DNA of 64,000 nucleotides, taken from contig CM075941.1 of the NCBI GenBank assembly GCA_038030265.1, positions 23,932,001 through 23,996,000 on the forward strand. Reading direction: 5' to 3'. The translations under genes and the position numbers were made by a program. Numbering within the stretch: the first letter of the stretch is position 1; each line of letters begins with the position of its first letter. The notes under the pieces are model-generated. The model was not told the DNA's origin. It searched no databases and saw only the letters and a list, made by a program, of their open reading frames with translations. Shown piece after piece: positions 1-9,085 of this stretch. Origin of the DNA: Corythucha ciliata (taxonomy: Eukaryota; Arthropoda; Insecta; Hemiptera; Tingidae).

Positions 1-352
1 TGAGAGTGACTTCCAGGTACTATATATCCCCCACCAGCATGCTCTAACACGATTTAACACTGCACCTCGAGGTTTATAAATTATTGCGTAAACTAGTGTA
101 TTGGTAATAATGGACAAGACATGTTCTTATCGATAAACAAGCGGAAAAACATTTGCCCATTATAAGAAGTCGGCCAAGGTCACTGTGTCCTTGGCGAAGA
201 GGAGACGTAACATCCTTGAATGTGTTTTATTAGAGAAAAAGAATAGTCGAAGTAATAATTTGGTTTAGTGTAAGATTGGAGACGTAAATGGGTTTTATCA
301 GCAAAAAAAAAGTCGAAGTTTATCTAATACAGTTTGAGCGTATATTATACAA
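1..352. other. No gene recognised
   Basis: AT-rich sequence with no open frame that I can support. It lies downstream (3') of the first minus-strand small gene and may hold its 3' untranslated region. I see no terminal repeat here. Confidence 0.4.
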
Positions 353-739
353 TTAAAAGATTAGCATTTTAAAATGGCTTTTCGTTGAGAATAACTCGGC
401 GATGGCGGTTTTTTTCGTCTCTTCGTCTGTGTCTTGGTCCGCCGGCACACCGAATATTTTACGCAGTCTAACGTCTACTTCAAATGCATTGTGGTCGAGC
501 AGGCAGCAAATACAGGTATCAGGCCCTTCCGTGTTTTCGTACCACTCACAGCCATAGTAGTGACCCTCTCGTCTATTTTCTGTGTCGAAACCTTCCCTTT
601 TGTCCAGTAATTCATTCATTTCCTCGATGGCTTCGTGTATTTTGATGATGTTTTTGTACCGATTAATATTTTGCCGCTCCTTTAGGAATCCGTTTTGGTA
701 TTCGGGCATTTTGTAAATTTTCAAGAGTACTAAATCCAT
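353..739 (-). CDS. Small Cys/His protein, family member A
   Basis: Function unknown. The protein shares a pattern with the next three minus-strand genes: an aromatic residue then LKER, a helix ending in IHEAI, a Gly-His-Tyr-Tyr-x-Cys stretch, a C-x-C-C cluster and a C-terminal amphipathic helix. Met at 739 is chosen because it lies one base past the stop codon (741-743) of the upstream gene. A Met at 709 would also fit the family length. The helix plus Cys/His core suggests a small zinc-binding protein, which is inference. It is the most divergent member and has a longer C-terminal tail. Compact head-to-tail packing is typical of viral or Polinton genomes. Confidence 0.6.
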   Translation of the reverse strand: MDLVLLKIYKMPEYQNGFLKERQNINRYKNIIKIHEAIEEMNELLDKREGFDTENRREGHYYGCEWYENTEGPDTCICCLLDHNAFEVDVRLRKIFGVPADQDTDEETKKTAIAELFSTKSHFKMLIF

Positions 740-740
740 T

Positions 741-1022
741 TTAAGCCTCGTACACACGATCCAAGAGTCGTACTACGTTGTCCTTCGCTCTCTTAATGTA
801 CCAACACGCAGGCGGGGAATCTACAACGTCTGTTCCGGGTGGCGCTGGCTCTGAGCACTTCTTGCAAAATTCAAATTCGTTAAGCGGCCCTTCAATGTGT
901 CGTCTCCTTGTTCTGTATTCCACCACTGCGTTGTGAAGGTCAATAAAGTCGCGGGCTCGTTGAACGTTTTCAACTTCTGCAAGGTACTTTCTAAATTTAA
1001 CGCCATCAAACTCTGGCTCCAT
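741..1022 (-). CDS. Small Cys/His protein, family member B
   Basis: Unknown function, same family as its neighbours. Residues FRKYLAEVENVQ, then IDLHNAVVEY, a Cys-x-x-Cys pair (CKKC), a Cys-Trp pair, and KDNVVRLLDRVYEA align with the other members. The frame is open upstream to a Met at 1115, but Met at 1022 gives 93 residues, matching members C and D (95 and 97). Its stop is followed after one base by the next gene's ATG. The 340-bp inverted repeat starts just upstream, so A and B lie outside that repeat pair while C and D lie inside. Confidence 0.6.
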   Translation of the reverse strand: MEPEFDGVKFRKYLAEVENVQRARDFIDLHNAVVEYRTRRRHIEGPLNEFEFCKKCSEPAPPGTDVVDSPPACWYIKRAKDNVVRLLDRVYEA

Positions 1023-1141
1023 ACTGAACGTAAACACGGACGGTTTTCCACTATTAATGCCCACTTGTGAGTGGGGAGGAACATTTTCTTTTGAGTTTTG
1101 TAACCCCCAGCGCAACCATCATGACTGCTATAATGAGAGCT

Positions 1142-1480
1142 ATGAGTAGTAAGAATACGCCGGCGCAGTCACCTTTTTGAGCAGTTCGTTTTGTGAGCAA
1201 GATGGCGGATTGCGCATGCGTGAGTGTATGAAAAAATGAAAGATTGCGGAGACTCGATCCTTGTTCGTTTGGATTGATAGTCGGAGACGTTACCTCTGAG
1301 CCACCGTTGAAGGTTGGGTGATGGTGTTACATTTTAAGCACATACGCGTCGACCTGCCCCCGTGCGGGGGGCGGTTTCCCACAAAAAGGAATTTTTTAGC
1401 TACGCGTCGCCCCCTTGCTCTGTGCGAGGGGGGGGGGGGCCTTTCCTACTTCCCAAAAAGGCATTGTCATTGACCCCCCA
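1142..1480 (-). repeat. Left copy of long inverted repeat (paired with 10898-11290)
   Basis: Read on the minus strand this block repeats, with few differences, the plus-strand block at about 10898-11290. Its inner part holds two GC-rich units that each contain ACGCGTCGACC next to a C-run/G-run. Its outer part holds a tRNA-like pair of promoter boxes (TGGCTCAGAGGT and, about 40 bases on, GGATCGAGTCT). It may be the terminal inverted repeat of Polinton-like element A, or one of two inverted copies of a tRNA-derived SINE. The copies also flank a run of minus-strand Polinton-type genes, which favours the first reading. Confidence 0.65.
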
Positions 1481-1530
1481 TTTGCTAGACGTGCTTGCGC
1501 AACGGAGAGTGGGTTATAAAAAGGGTTGAC

Positions 1531-1818
1531 TTATGAAGTAAATGTATATTTGCCATAAGTTCGATCTAAAAATTTGATTACATTATCTTTGCGTTTATCT
1601 ACATGTACGCAGTAACAAGGTCCATCGATTTGCAGCCTGTGAGGTGGGGGACCTCTGTAGATACAAGGGTCATAGTGTCCTCTAAAGTTTTTGCCTGCAC
1701 GAAGCGTGGATGTTGCATCGTTGAAGTAAAGAACTGCCTGGTGGAGTGCAATATAGTTCTCATAATGTTGAAGTTTGTGACGCTCTTCCAAGTACTTCTT
1801 AAAATTGTCTGAATTCAC
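1531..1818 (-). CDS. Small Cys/His protein, family member C
   Basis: A 95-residue protein of the four-member family. It shows FKKYLEERHKLQHYENYI, then LHQAVLYF, a GHYDPCIY segment, a CYC pair, VDKRKDNVIKFLD and a terminal Tyr. The closest relative here is member D. Family signature: Y-L-x-E-R, H-(Y/F)-x-N-Y-I-x-L-H-x-A-V-L, H-Y-x-x-C, C-Y-C, V-D-K-x-K-D-x-V-I. No known domain is recognised. The conserved His and Cys suggest metal binding (inference). It lies just inside the left long inverted repeat. Confidence 0.65.
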   Translation of the reverse strand: MNSDNFKKYLEERHKLQHYENYIALHQAVLYFNDATSTLRAGKNFRGHYDPCIYRGPPPHRLQIDGPCYCVHVDKRKDNVIKFLDRTYGKYTFTS

Positions 1819-1914
1819 GATCTCATCCCAAATGCGATCACTCTTTCGAGTGGCTGATAAATGGCTAGGAGAAAAAGAGCCGTCTAATTTGTTTACTAAA
1901 AAGAATGATAAATT

Positions 1915-2208
1915 TTACCTCTCATTGTATGCATAATGTAAATTTTCAATCACGTCATCTTTATACTTGTCAACGACATAGCAGTAACAATGATCAGAAC
2001 TGTCTTTAAACTGACTGTATAAACAAGAAGAGTAGTGCCTCAAATCTTCCTTTAATCCACTGACTAATTTGGATGCTTCTCGATAGCGTAGAACTGCATC
2101 ATGGAGAGAAATATAATTTTTAAAGTGGTCAAGATTACCTCGCTCAGACAAATACAGTTGGTACTCGGGCGAATCCATAACCCTTTTCACTTCCGAGACA
2201 TTGTTCAT
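1915..2208 (-). CDS. Small Cys/His protein, family member D
   Basis: A 97-residue protein with the full family pattern: YLSERGNLDHFKNYISLHDAV, then HYSSCLY, HCYCYVVDKYKDDVI and a C-terminal aromatic helix. The start Met is followed by a short acidic lead and falls where the family homology begins. The order of the neighbours (small genes, then a gene of unknown family, then DNA polymerase, all on the minus strand) resembles a viral or Polinton transcription block. I do not recognise the family by name. Confidence 0.65.
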   Translation of the reverse strand: MNNVSEVKRVMDSPEYQLYLSERGNLDHFKNYISLHDAVLRYREASKLVSGLKEDLRHYSSCLYSQFKDSSDHCYCYVVDKYKDDVIENLHYAYNER

Positions 2209-2384
2209 GGTGGTGACTGGTCAGCCTCTCATCAGTTCCACCGTCAGTAGTGGTAGTGTGAGGAGTGGGAACAGAGAGAGAGAGGGGGGCATAAAAAATG
2301 TAGTCTTTTCCCAACTTATACCTTCTATTTAAAACGAAATTGAAACCTTAAAGCTAAACTATTATACAAATCACAACTTGTAAT

Positions 2385-2867
2385 TCACTTATCTTGGTAC
2401 AATGTTTTTAAAAGACTATTAAACGTAATAGTGTCCAATGGAGGGTCAAAGTCATTTACAGGAGGAATTAACTTATATTTAAGATCTTCCAAACGATCTA
2501 TATTATCTAAACGATCTATATTAAGCAGTTGAATATCACCAATTTGCGTTCCGAGATTGACAAAGTATTTCAAGCCCAAATCAATTGCAGTCTCGTTATG
2601 CGAAATCCGTACAATCTTTCGTCTATTCAGCTTGCAAGGTGTGAGGTGAATGTTGACTGCAGCAGGAAATTTCTGAGAATTGCAGTCAAATTTCATATGC
2701 TGAATACTTTTTGTGAACGATGACACGGTGAGAAAATCTTGAGCGTTAAGAGACATAGTTGACTTTTTTCCCCTCATCTCTACTATAACTTCATGATTGT
2801 TCATAAGACCAACATTAACACTTGTGTCTTTTCTATTGTTCAAATAAAAACTGGTTACAAAATACAT
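2385..2867 (-). CDS. Hypothetical protein beside PolB, possible PC4-like fold
   Basis: A 160-residue open frame with no domain I can name surely. Near residues 26-50 it reads VEMRGKKSTMSLNAQDF, and near residues 70-95 IHLTPCKLNRRKIVRIS, a two-part pattern also seen in the minus-strand proteins at 19663-19959 and 48025-48345. The motif of hydrophobic strand, x-I/M-S-L, two residues, acidic-aromatic resembles the strand-turn-helix of PC4-type single-strand DNA-binding proteins; that is inference. A heptad-like LLNIDRLDNIDRLEDL repeat lies near the C-terminus. It is the gene after the polymerase on the minus strand, so it is probably part of the Polinton-like block. Confidence 0.5.
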   Translation of the reverse strand: MYFVTSFYLNNRKDTSVNVGLMNNHEVIVEMRGKKSTMSLNAQDFLTVSSFTKSIQHMKFDCNSQKFPAAVNIHLTPCKLNRRKIVRISHNETAIDLGLKYFVNLGTQIGDIQLLNIDRLDNIDRLEDLKYKLIPPVNDFDPPLDTITFNSLLKTLYQDK

Positions 2868-2948
2868 GGTGATAGCTTACAGAACGATAGCATAAAACTA
2901 AGTGGATGTACAAGAGAATCTAAACATAATATACAAGTGGGGATATTA

Positions 2949-4868
2949 TCAAGTGGGGGAAGGTTTGAAAAGTGAATAATGTCCATGAGGCAGGGTGTCT
3001 ATTCCATTTGACATAATATGTCTTTTATCATCATAAAACGACAGCGCCTTTTTTGAAGTTTTTGTTGTGAACACTGCATGTTTTTTTGACTGAATTGTGG
3101 AGAAGGTTGCATAAAAATCTTTGTACGTATTCAATGTGTTAATGTAATCATGTATGCTAATATTGTGTTTTATAGCAGCCTTTTGAACTCCTTTTGCCTT
3201 TTTCTGCTACTTTTTTTTTTAAAGAAGAGAAACATTTATGATGGTATTGATGAACATTTATGAAGGTATTGTTTGTTTAGTTTTAATTAAGTTTTTTAAA
3301 TGATTAATTTCGCTTATAATTTATGTCATGTGAATATAATTGGAAAAAAAAAAAATTCAAAATGATCATAACTAAGTTTCCGAAATTTTTCGAAAACATC
3401 ACACAGTAAAAATATGTCGGTTTTGAGATAGAGTAGAGTGTATTCCATCATGTTTTTTATTTGACATTCCCTCCATACATTTTTAGCATGCTCATAATCC
3501 TCATCACTTATATGTTCCTGTGTTAAATTGAAAAATGCTTGTTTTTTAGGAAGGGTGGTTTCTTCCAGGCTAGCCCATCCAGTTATGTGAGAGTAGGGGT
3601 ACACACCCTTTCGTAGCAAGTGTTTCCTTACCTTTGGATTGGTAAATTGCTTTTCCATTTCAGGGAATGCCTCCAACGTTTTCACCAAGTTATCCAAACT
3701 GGCTGGTAAAAACCGGAAAGAATCTAGAAATCTCATATTTATTCTACTGTCTGTAAAACGTTTTCCAAACTAATTAGTTTTTCACTAGTTTGAGGAATTA
3801 CATGAATGTCCCCGTCGTCAACATTGAGCGCATGAATTAAAAAATGACTGTCATGATTTGATAGGTTGTGGAAAAGAATGGGCACAAAGTCGGGCTTGCG
3901 TAGTTTGTTGACATTGCATGAACTGCATACTGTATAACGGTACCGTCCGCTGAAATGGTCATGATCGAGACATTTTGGGGTTTCTTTTGAAAATCTATTT
4001 TGCAAAGGTCACATTTTGTTGCATTTGAATGCTTTTCATACTCATCCTTTGTGATGATGAGTGACAAATTGGTTGAGTACAATTTTTCAACTTCTGAGCT
4101 TAGTGATTTCAACTTTAGCATAAACTGTCGAATACAGTCTTGACCAGTGAAAAAGAAGCTGCAGTCTTTTAATAGGTCGGGGTAGTATGATTTTATGTGC
4201 ATTCCAACACAGCTAGGGACATGGCGTTCAGTTTTAAGAGTCCATGAAGCTGTGGACGGTGGATCGACATTATTGGTAGGCATCAGCATGCATTCGATGT
4301 CTGCGTAAATGCAAATGGGTACTTTCGTCATATAATTGAAATTGTCAAATTGAATAATTTGCTCTTTGGGAAATTTGTATCTGATTGGTTTAAATTTATT
4401 GCAAAACTCAGCATGTTCATCAAGACGTTCTTGAGCAGTTTTACCGCCAACTGTAACATATTGAGAATCATAAGTTTTAAAACATCTTTTACAAATTACG
4501 TGATGATGATCTCGTGAATTTATTTGCTTTGATACCAATCTCCATAATTCTTTGATTAGACAATAGTGTGTGCTGTTACTATTCTTCAAGTATAAAAGGT
4601 CAATATGTTTGTCAACCCCCAGCAAGTTAACGTTATTCGATATTTTCAATGGGTAAACGTCACATACGTCATTTAACGCATACACATTAATACTGACATT
4701 GTTCAAGTTTTCAAACTTTGAAATGTCTTCAATGGAAATGGGAGAATGAGTTGCATCAAAGTTGAACGGATGGCTAAGCCTTTTATATGTTGATGGACTG
4801 GTTTTTTTCTGTTCTCCAGACTTGGCTAAAAGTGAACTTAAAATAGCACACTTGAAACACATATTGTC
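2949..4868 (-). pseudogene. polB: Polinton-type family B DNA polymerase, C-terminal two thirds (broken)
   Basis: Protein-primed type-B DNA polymerase that replicates Polinton/adintovirus-like elements. Fragments in order: region beginning CFKCAILS (to 4862), an HNH-like DHDHFSGRYR segment near 3950, the exonuclease region with DSFRFLPASL and YLKTDIFLLCDVFEKFR (3326-3736), and the extreme C-terminus SFYDDKRHIM then DTLPHGHY (2949-3134). The whole palm, with the SLYP- and DTD-type motifs, is missing between about 3135 and 3340. Frameshifts lie near 3738 and 3985. The 5' part of the same gene continues at 6613-7160, beyond a Penelope insertion. Non-functional as it stands. Confidence 0.88.
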
Positions 4869-4880
4869 ACTATTTTTTAT
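4869..4880. repeat. Target-site duplication, left copy (Penelope insertion)
   Basis: ACTATTTTTTAT at 4869-4880 is repeated exactly at 6601-6612. The polymerase reading frame that stops at the left copy resumes at the right copy, so the two copies mark the insertion site of the element between them. Confidence 0.85.
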
Positions 4881-4981
4881 ATTTCTTCAAACGAAGGCGA
4901 TGTTGTGAGTGCCCTTGTAATATTAAGGGGTTCAATAAAAAGACGTTGTTTCACTCACTTTTTAATTCGACTCCCGAGCGC

Positions 4982-5005
4982 TTTCGATCGCTAGATCATC
5001 GTCAG
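4982..5005 (-). ncRNA. Hammerhead-like core, left arm of Penelope element
   Basis: On the minus strand CTGACGA (4999-5005) is followed by a GATC-TAGC-GATC stem-loop and GAAA (4982-4985). These are the two conserved boxes of hammerhead ribozymes in the right order, around a perfect stem II. Penelope elements are known to carry such ribozymes. The closing stem III pairing is not clear, so activity is uncertain. Confidence 0.45.
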
Positions 5006-5141
5006 GGTTTAGGCTACAAAAGTAGGGAGAGGGGTAATTGATCAATAAATAAGTAATTTAGAAAACAAAACAATTAAACAGTACGGCTGATTACCTTTTG
5101 ACTAGATCGCATGGAGAAAGAAGTTAACAATAAATTAAAAG

Positions 5142-5663
5142 TTAGGGGTTTATCACACCGTCGTCATTAAATGTCAAATGCGGTTTCTCCTTCGCGTTTG
5201 AACGTGTACAGCAGGCCCAAAGCGTTGTGAGAAGAGGCGTTCGTGTGGACTCCGATCTTTCGTTCAAAACTTTTTCACCTCGGATTTTAAATTCGCGATA
5301 AATCTCGAATGACTCCAGACTATTCATCAGCCTCCCCTTCGTGACGTTATGTAGAAGGGATGCCTGATGAACTCCGTCAACCGTCCCTTCACACTCGCTC
5401 AAGTGATGCTTAAATTTCGACTCTGTTCTTGACGTGTGTTCTTTTATTCTTTGTTTTAGTGCTCGTCCCACCTGTCCAACGTACGATGCCTCTCCACACT
5501 TGCCGCAAATCAGTCTATACACCCCGTTCCGGTCCTCATATTTAATTTTGTCTTTTACCTGGGAAAGCATATCACGGAGGTTTTGGCTAGACTTGAAACC
5601 TGTATTATAGCCGTGGCGCTTCAGAACTCTCCCAATCTCCATCGAAAGTTCTCCTGTACCCAA
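5142..5663 (-). pseudogene. Penelope GIY-YIG endonuclease domain
   Basis: The C-terminal nuclease of a Penelope-like element, which nicks target DNA. GVYRLICGKCGEASYVGQVG is a GIY-YIG-type core with a Cys-x-x-Cys pair inside. It is followed by LKQRIKEH and the FKHHLSEC segment typical of these proteins. The frame overlaps the reverse transcriptase by about 40 bases in a different phase, which I read as a frameshift near 5650 in what was one polyprotein. Confidence 0.8.
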
Positions 5664-6388
5664 CCTTTTAACTTTTCATTGTTGATGGGCGTGAGCTGCG
5701 TTAAGCGTGGAAGTAGCCTTTTAATATTTTGTTTTTGGACAATTCGCCTCACCATGCCCTCTTTAAAGCCATTCACCTGTGCCACGTGTTCTATGTAGGC
5801 TAACTCTTCATTAAATGCTTCATTCGTCAGTGGGACTGTCAAAAGGCGGTGTACGGCGCTCTCGAAGCTCGCTATTTTCTGGCGTGGGTGGTGGTGTGAT
5901 GTTTGAGGGATAACTATGTCCGTTGACGTCGGCTTATGATAGATCGCGAAGTCGAGTTTGTCGTTGACCCTTTTCACCCGAAGGTCCAGGAACGTTAGCT
6001 CCCCGCTCACTTCACGCTCGCTCGTAAAGCTAAGGCATGGGGTTCGACTACTCAAATACTGCACGAATTCGTCGAGCTCAGGGTCGGATCCGGTCCAAAC
6101 GAGAAACGAATCATCGACATAACGACGGTACGCAGCAATGCGACTTCTAAACGGGTTACTCTCGTTCATGATGTAACTTCTATCAAAATTGTCCATGTAG
6201 ACTTCCGCCGATGTTGGTGACAGGGGTGAGCCCATTGGAAGAGACTTGGTGGAGTAGAACTTTCCATTGAATTGGCAAAAGTTTTGGTTCAGACATACTT
6301 CGTAGAGCTCCATCAATTCGTCTCCCTCCTTCCACGACAAGTTACTCCTGTCGATAATGTCTCTCACGAGTGGCTTTACGTCTTCCAC
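5621..6388 (-). pseudogene. Penelope reverse transcriptase, 5'-truncated
   Basis: The C-terminal half of a Penelope reverse transcriptase. SLPMGSPLSPTSAEVYMDN and YRRYVDDSFLVW give motifs B and C, with YVDD as the catalytic pair. ELTFLDLRVKRVNDKLDFAIYHKPTSTD is also typical of the family. Motif A and the N-terminus are absent, so the copy is 5'-truncated. The frame then runs into the GIY-YIG domain with one frameshift. Confidence 0.85.
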
Positions 6389-6516
6389 CCCGATGGAACA
6401 GAAAAGGTTAACGACGTCTATCGAGACCTTTTGTTTTCTATTGTTTAATTGTTTTGTTTTCTAAATTACTTATTTATTGATCAATTACCCCTCTCCCTAC
6501 TTTTGTAGCCTAAACC

Positions 6517-6553
6517 CTGACGATGATCTAGCGATCGAAAGCGCTCGGGTGTC
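6517..6553 (+). ncRNA. Hammerhead-like core, right arm of Penelope element
   Basis: The mirror copy of the left-arm core: CTGACGA at 6517-6523, a short GATC/GATC stem, GAAA at 6537-6540 and GTC at 6551-6553. The two arms differ by one base in this stretch (GGGT here, GGGA in the left arm). Confidence 0.45.
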
Positions 6554-6612
6554 GAATTAAAAAGTGAGTGAAACAACGTCTTTTTATTGAACCCCTTAAT
6601 ACTATTTTTTAT

Positions 6613-7160
6613 GTTTATCACGCTATTGGTTGCAGATATGACCTTGGGGAGGGCAATGTACTGCTTACCTTTCAAAGGTGTAGGTATACTTTGTGATTCG
6701 AACCCACAGACCATCAATTGATTTAAGAGCCCAACCTGAACCCTTTCTCTCAAAATCATCCATTTCACTTATGATTGTCTTTAAACTGGTTTCAATGTAA
6801 TTATTAATATTTGAAGTCTGAAACAAAGTATCGTTTTGCGTTTTGAAATTCACATCTATCAATTCTTCTTCCATCTCATTATTACTTGTTGCATGAAGTT
6901 AGAAATAAGTACAATCCAGTACTAAATTTATCTTAACAGACCCATGTTTTTCTACGTACTCATCTATGACGCGAAGCAAATCGATAAAAGTGTGTCGTAA
7001 AAATACATCCGGAATCACTATGGTATTTACATTTTTGTAGTATTTAAATCAATGGCTGATTCGTTCAACTTGTTGATGACTTTTCCATGTTCTTGGGGCA
7101 CGGAAAAAAGTTTCCTCTTTTTACTATTCTCAACTGGACAATGACATTTTCTTTTTGAAG
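6613..7160 (-). pseudogene. polB: Polinton PolB, N-terminal part (5' of the Penelope insertion)
   Basis: This continues the polymerase upstream of the target duplication. It reads GSGWALKSIDGLWVRITKY and NFKTQNDTLFQTSNINNYI, matching the second copy at 50215-51516 residue for residue in many places. Further upstream, HGSVKINLVLDCT near 6925 and a KRK-rich stretch near 7130 match the same second copy. An in-frame stop lies near 6900. The zinc-finger N-terminus of the second copy is lacking: the sequence passes directly into mariner sequence near 7165. Confidence 0.8.
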
Positions 7161-7164
7161 AGGA

Positions 7165-7343
7165 ACATGGTTGGAACCAACTGCAATCTGTATGGTCGCA
7201 ACAACAAACGACGCCTAACGACCTTCCAAACGGTAGTGTGCGGCATTTGTAACTCACGGCTTGCACGACGAAGTGACGGAAAAAAGGGATTATAATCAGT
7301 AAGAAAAATTACAACATGTACCAATAACAAAATATAAAGAGCA
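7165..7343 (-). pseudogene. Tc1/mariner (IS630-type) transposase, middle fragment
   Basis: Reads SLRRASRELQMPHTTVWKV then RRRLLLRPYRLQLV, a second helix-turn-helix of a mariner-like transposase of the type with an N-terminal MATPQQKAF. It continues the fragment at 9093-9299, from which it is parted by the Myb/SANT-bearing insert. The catalytic DDE region and 3' end are missing; the sequence joins polymerase sequence near 7165. Confidence 0.75.
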
Positions 7344-8802
7344 TTATGCATTATTACTATTCAATTTTTCAATGTTGGCTAGAATTCGCTCCAACAAACT
7401 GTTTTTTTTTTCTGTTGCTTCTCTCCTTTTTTTAATTTCTTCGAGCCTTCTCTCGTCCAATTCTAACTCCTTATCCCTAAACTCGAGCTCTTGTTTTTTG
7501 AGTTCTACGAAAGAACGCATTTCTTCAAGTGCTGATCTCGAATTTCTGAAAATGTAAAATTGAAAATTACATAAGCTACATCTTTCAGGCTGATTTTTGT
7601 TGGGCTCATTACTTATTTTTACGAGACGAAGAAGACACAGCCGGGCGCGTAGACGAAGGAGAGCAGTTTTCGTTTATTTCCCTGCCATCATCTCCGTCTG
7701 ATTCGAGCGATTGAATTGAACTCGAACTCGCCTGCCCCGGGCCTTTTGAGCCGAGGGTAAATTCAGGGAAAATGGCCTTGTTCGAAGCATTAATTTCGGC
7801 GAGTTCTCTGCAAAAATAAGAAAAAGTCATACAATTCATGGATCGACTAAGTAACCGTACAAGAATCAAACGCAAATTTACCTTTCGAATTTACAGGATG
7901 CTCTTGCCCTTCCAGTTTTATTGTTGTTGGTGATGGTGGCCTTGTATCGTCGGTCAAGGGTTTTGTACCGATTTTCCACCTGGGCGGCTGTATAATTATA
8001 GCCATTTTCCATTAATTTGTTGGAAATGGCAATCCATAACTTTTTTTTGGTTTTAAAAGCAAACGTTTTTCCAACTTTTGAGCTCATTTCACCATACTGC
8101 TGAATCAGTAGCTTAGTGGCTTCGTCTGGCCATGACTGGCCACTTGGTAATGTTGCAGTCTGAGAATCTAACCGTGAAAATGGGAGAGTGTGGTATTAAC
8201 TATTAATAAATACGGTAATAACCAGTTTTCACGCTAAAAACAAAAACACCATAATGCATGCAAAAAGTTGTAACCATAAAAGCTTACTTCGTCAGTCTTC
8301 CCTCGTTGAGATGGCGAGCAGCCGAAACCGGTACGTTCTTAACGCACCTCAACGAGGGAAGACTGACAAGTAAGCTTTTATGGTAACAACTTTTTGCATG
8401 CATTACCTACTAACCCTCGTAGTTTAAGCAACCTTACTAACAACATCAAAAACACCATACTTCCTTCCCTACGGGAAGATGAAAGTAAAATTAAACGTTT
8501 CTTACCCATATCAGCCGGCACTAATTCCTCCCCTTCCTCGCCAATAAATATATTGAAAAACCGTCTACATTCTTCATCGAGTTCAACGGCCAGTCGTACG
8601 TTGGGATCTGGAAACATTCATCAAAGTTCTACACTGACTGAAAAAGATAAATTAAGAAGAAACCCGTACCTGTCTCTGTCGTAACAATTAACTTATTGTT
8701 AATTGTTTCTAGCTGTCCAGTCCCGTCTTCGTACAGCTTGTGAAGACCTTCTAAAAGTTCGTTTCCGGAAATAACATGTAACTGCTCTTCAACGTTATTC
8801 AT
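7344..8802 (-). CDS. Myb/SANT-like DNA-binding protein, five exons, intact
   Basis: Five exons join in frame with GT-AG borders: 8802-8670, 8607-8506, 8167-7882, 7807-7613 and 7545-7344, giving 305 residues. Exon 3 holds the Myb/SANT-like domain (SWPDEATKLLIQQYGEM, then AQVENRYKTLDRRYKA). Exon 4 is a Ser/Asp-rich linker. Exon 5 is a long charged coiled coil (LELDERRLEEIKKRE). Such genes are the DNA-binding partners of Harbinger transposases and also occur as host genes. All phases match and there is no stop or frameshift, unlike its broken neighbours, so it is recent or kept by selection. It lies inside a mariner copy, so it arrived by insertion. No transposase accompanies it. Confidence 0.85.
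8254..8403. repeat. Long hairpin (foldback element) in intron 2
   Basis: Two arms of about 57 bases, starting ATGCATGCAAAAAGTTG and ending with its complement, are nearly perfect inverted copies around a roughly 33-base centre. It sits wholly inside intron 2 of the Myb/SANT gene. It may be a foldback MITE; as RNA it would form a long hairpin. Confidence 0.75.
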
Positions 8803-9085
8803 TTTCGATAAAAAATAAAAATACAAGAAAATTCTGATAGATTGAACGGACAACGAAATAACTGGATAACCACACCTAACCTTTTCCCCTTTGCCGCCCT
8901 TTTCATGATAATAAGTCAGTGTAGATGTCACACCTCCTTTTGGGCAGGTGGACTTAAACTACACTCAGTGCAGATATTTACACCTACACCGAATCAAGGG
9001 AACGCTCTCGTGCTCCACTGTAATGGCAATGGAACGACCAAGTGCTACACTTCTACACGAGTGTAGGAAAAGTGTAACAATGGAA

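Larger units (their letters stand above)
4881..6600 (-). mobile_element. Penelope-like retroelement inserted in PolB
   Basis: A 1.72 kb element between exact 12-bp target duplications. It is bounded by a roughly 160-bp inverted repeat (about 4922-5081 and 6441-6600), a terminal arrangement common in Penelope-like elements. Inside, on the minus strand, are a 5'-truncated reverse transcriptase and a GIY-YIG endonuclease. Each inverted arm holds a core matching hammerhead ribozyme consensus pieces. The 39 bases between the left duplication and the left arm are unexplained. It is 5'-truncated and one frameshift separates the two domains, so it is defective. Confidence 0.88.

Noticed and set aside
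1300..1345. Possible tRNA gene in the long inverted repeat
   Set aside because: A-box and B-box-like sequences are present, but no anticodon stem or acceptor stem pairs, so it is at best tRNA-derived.
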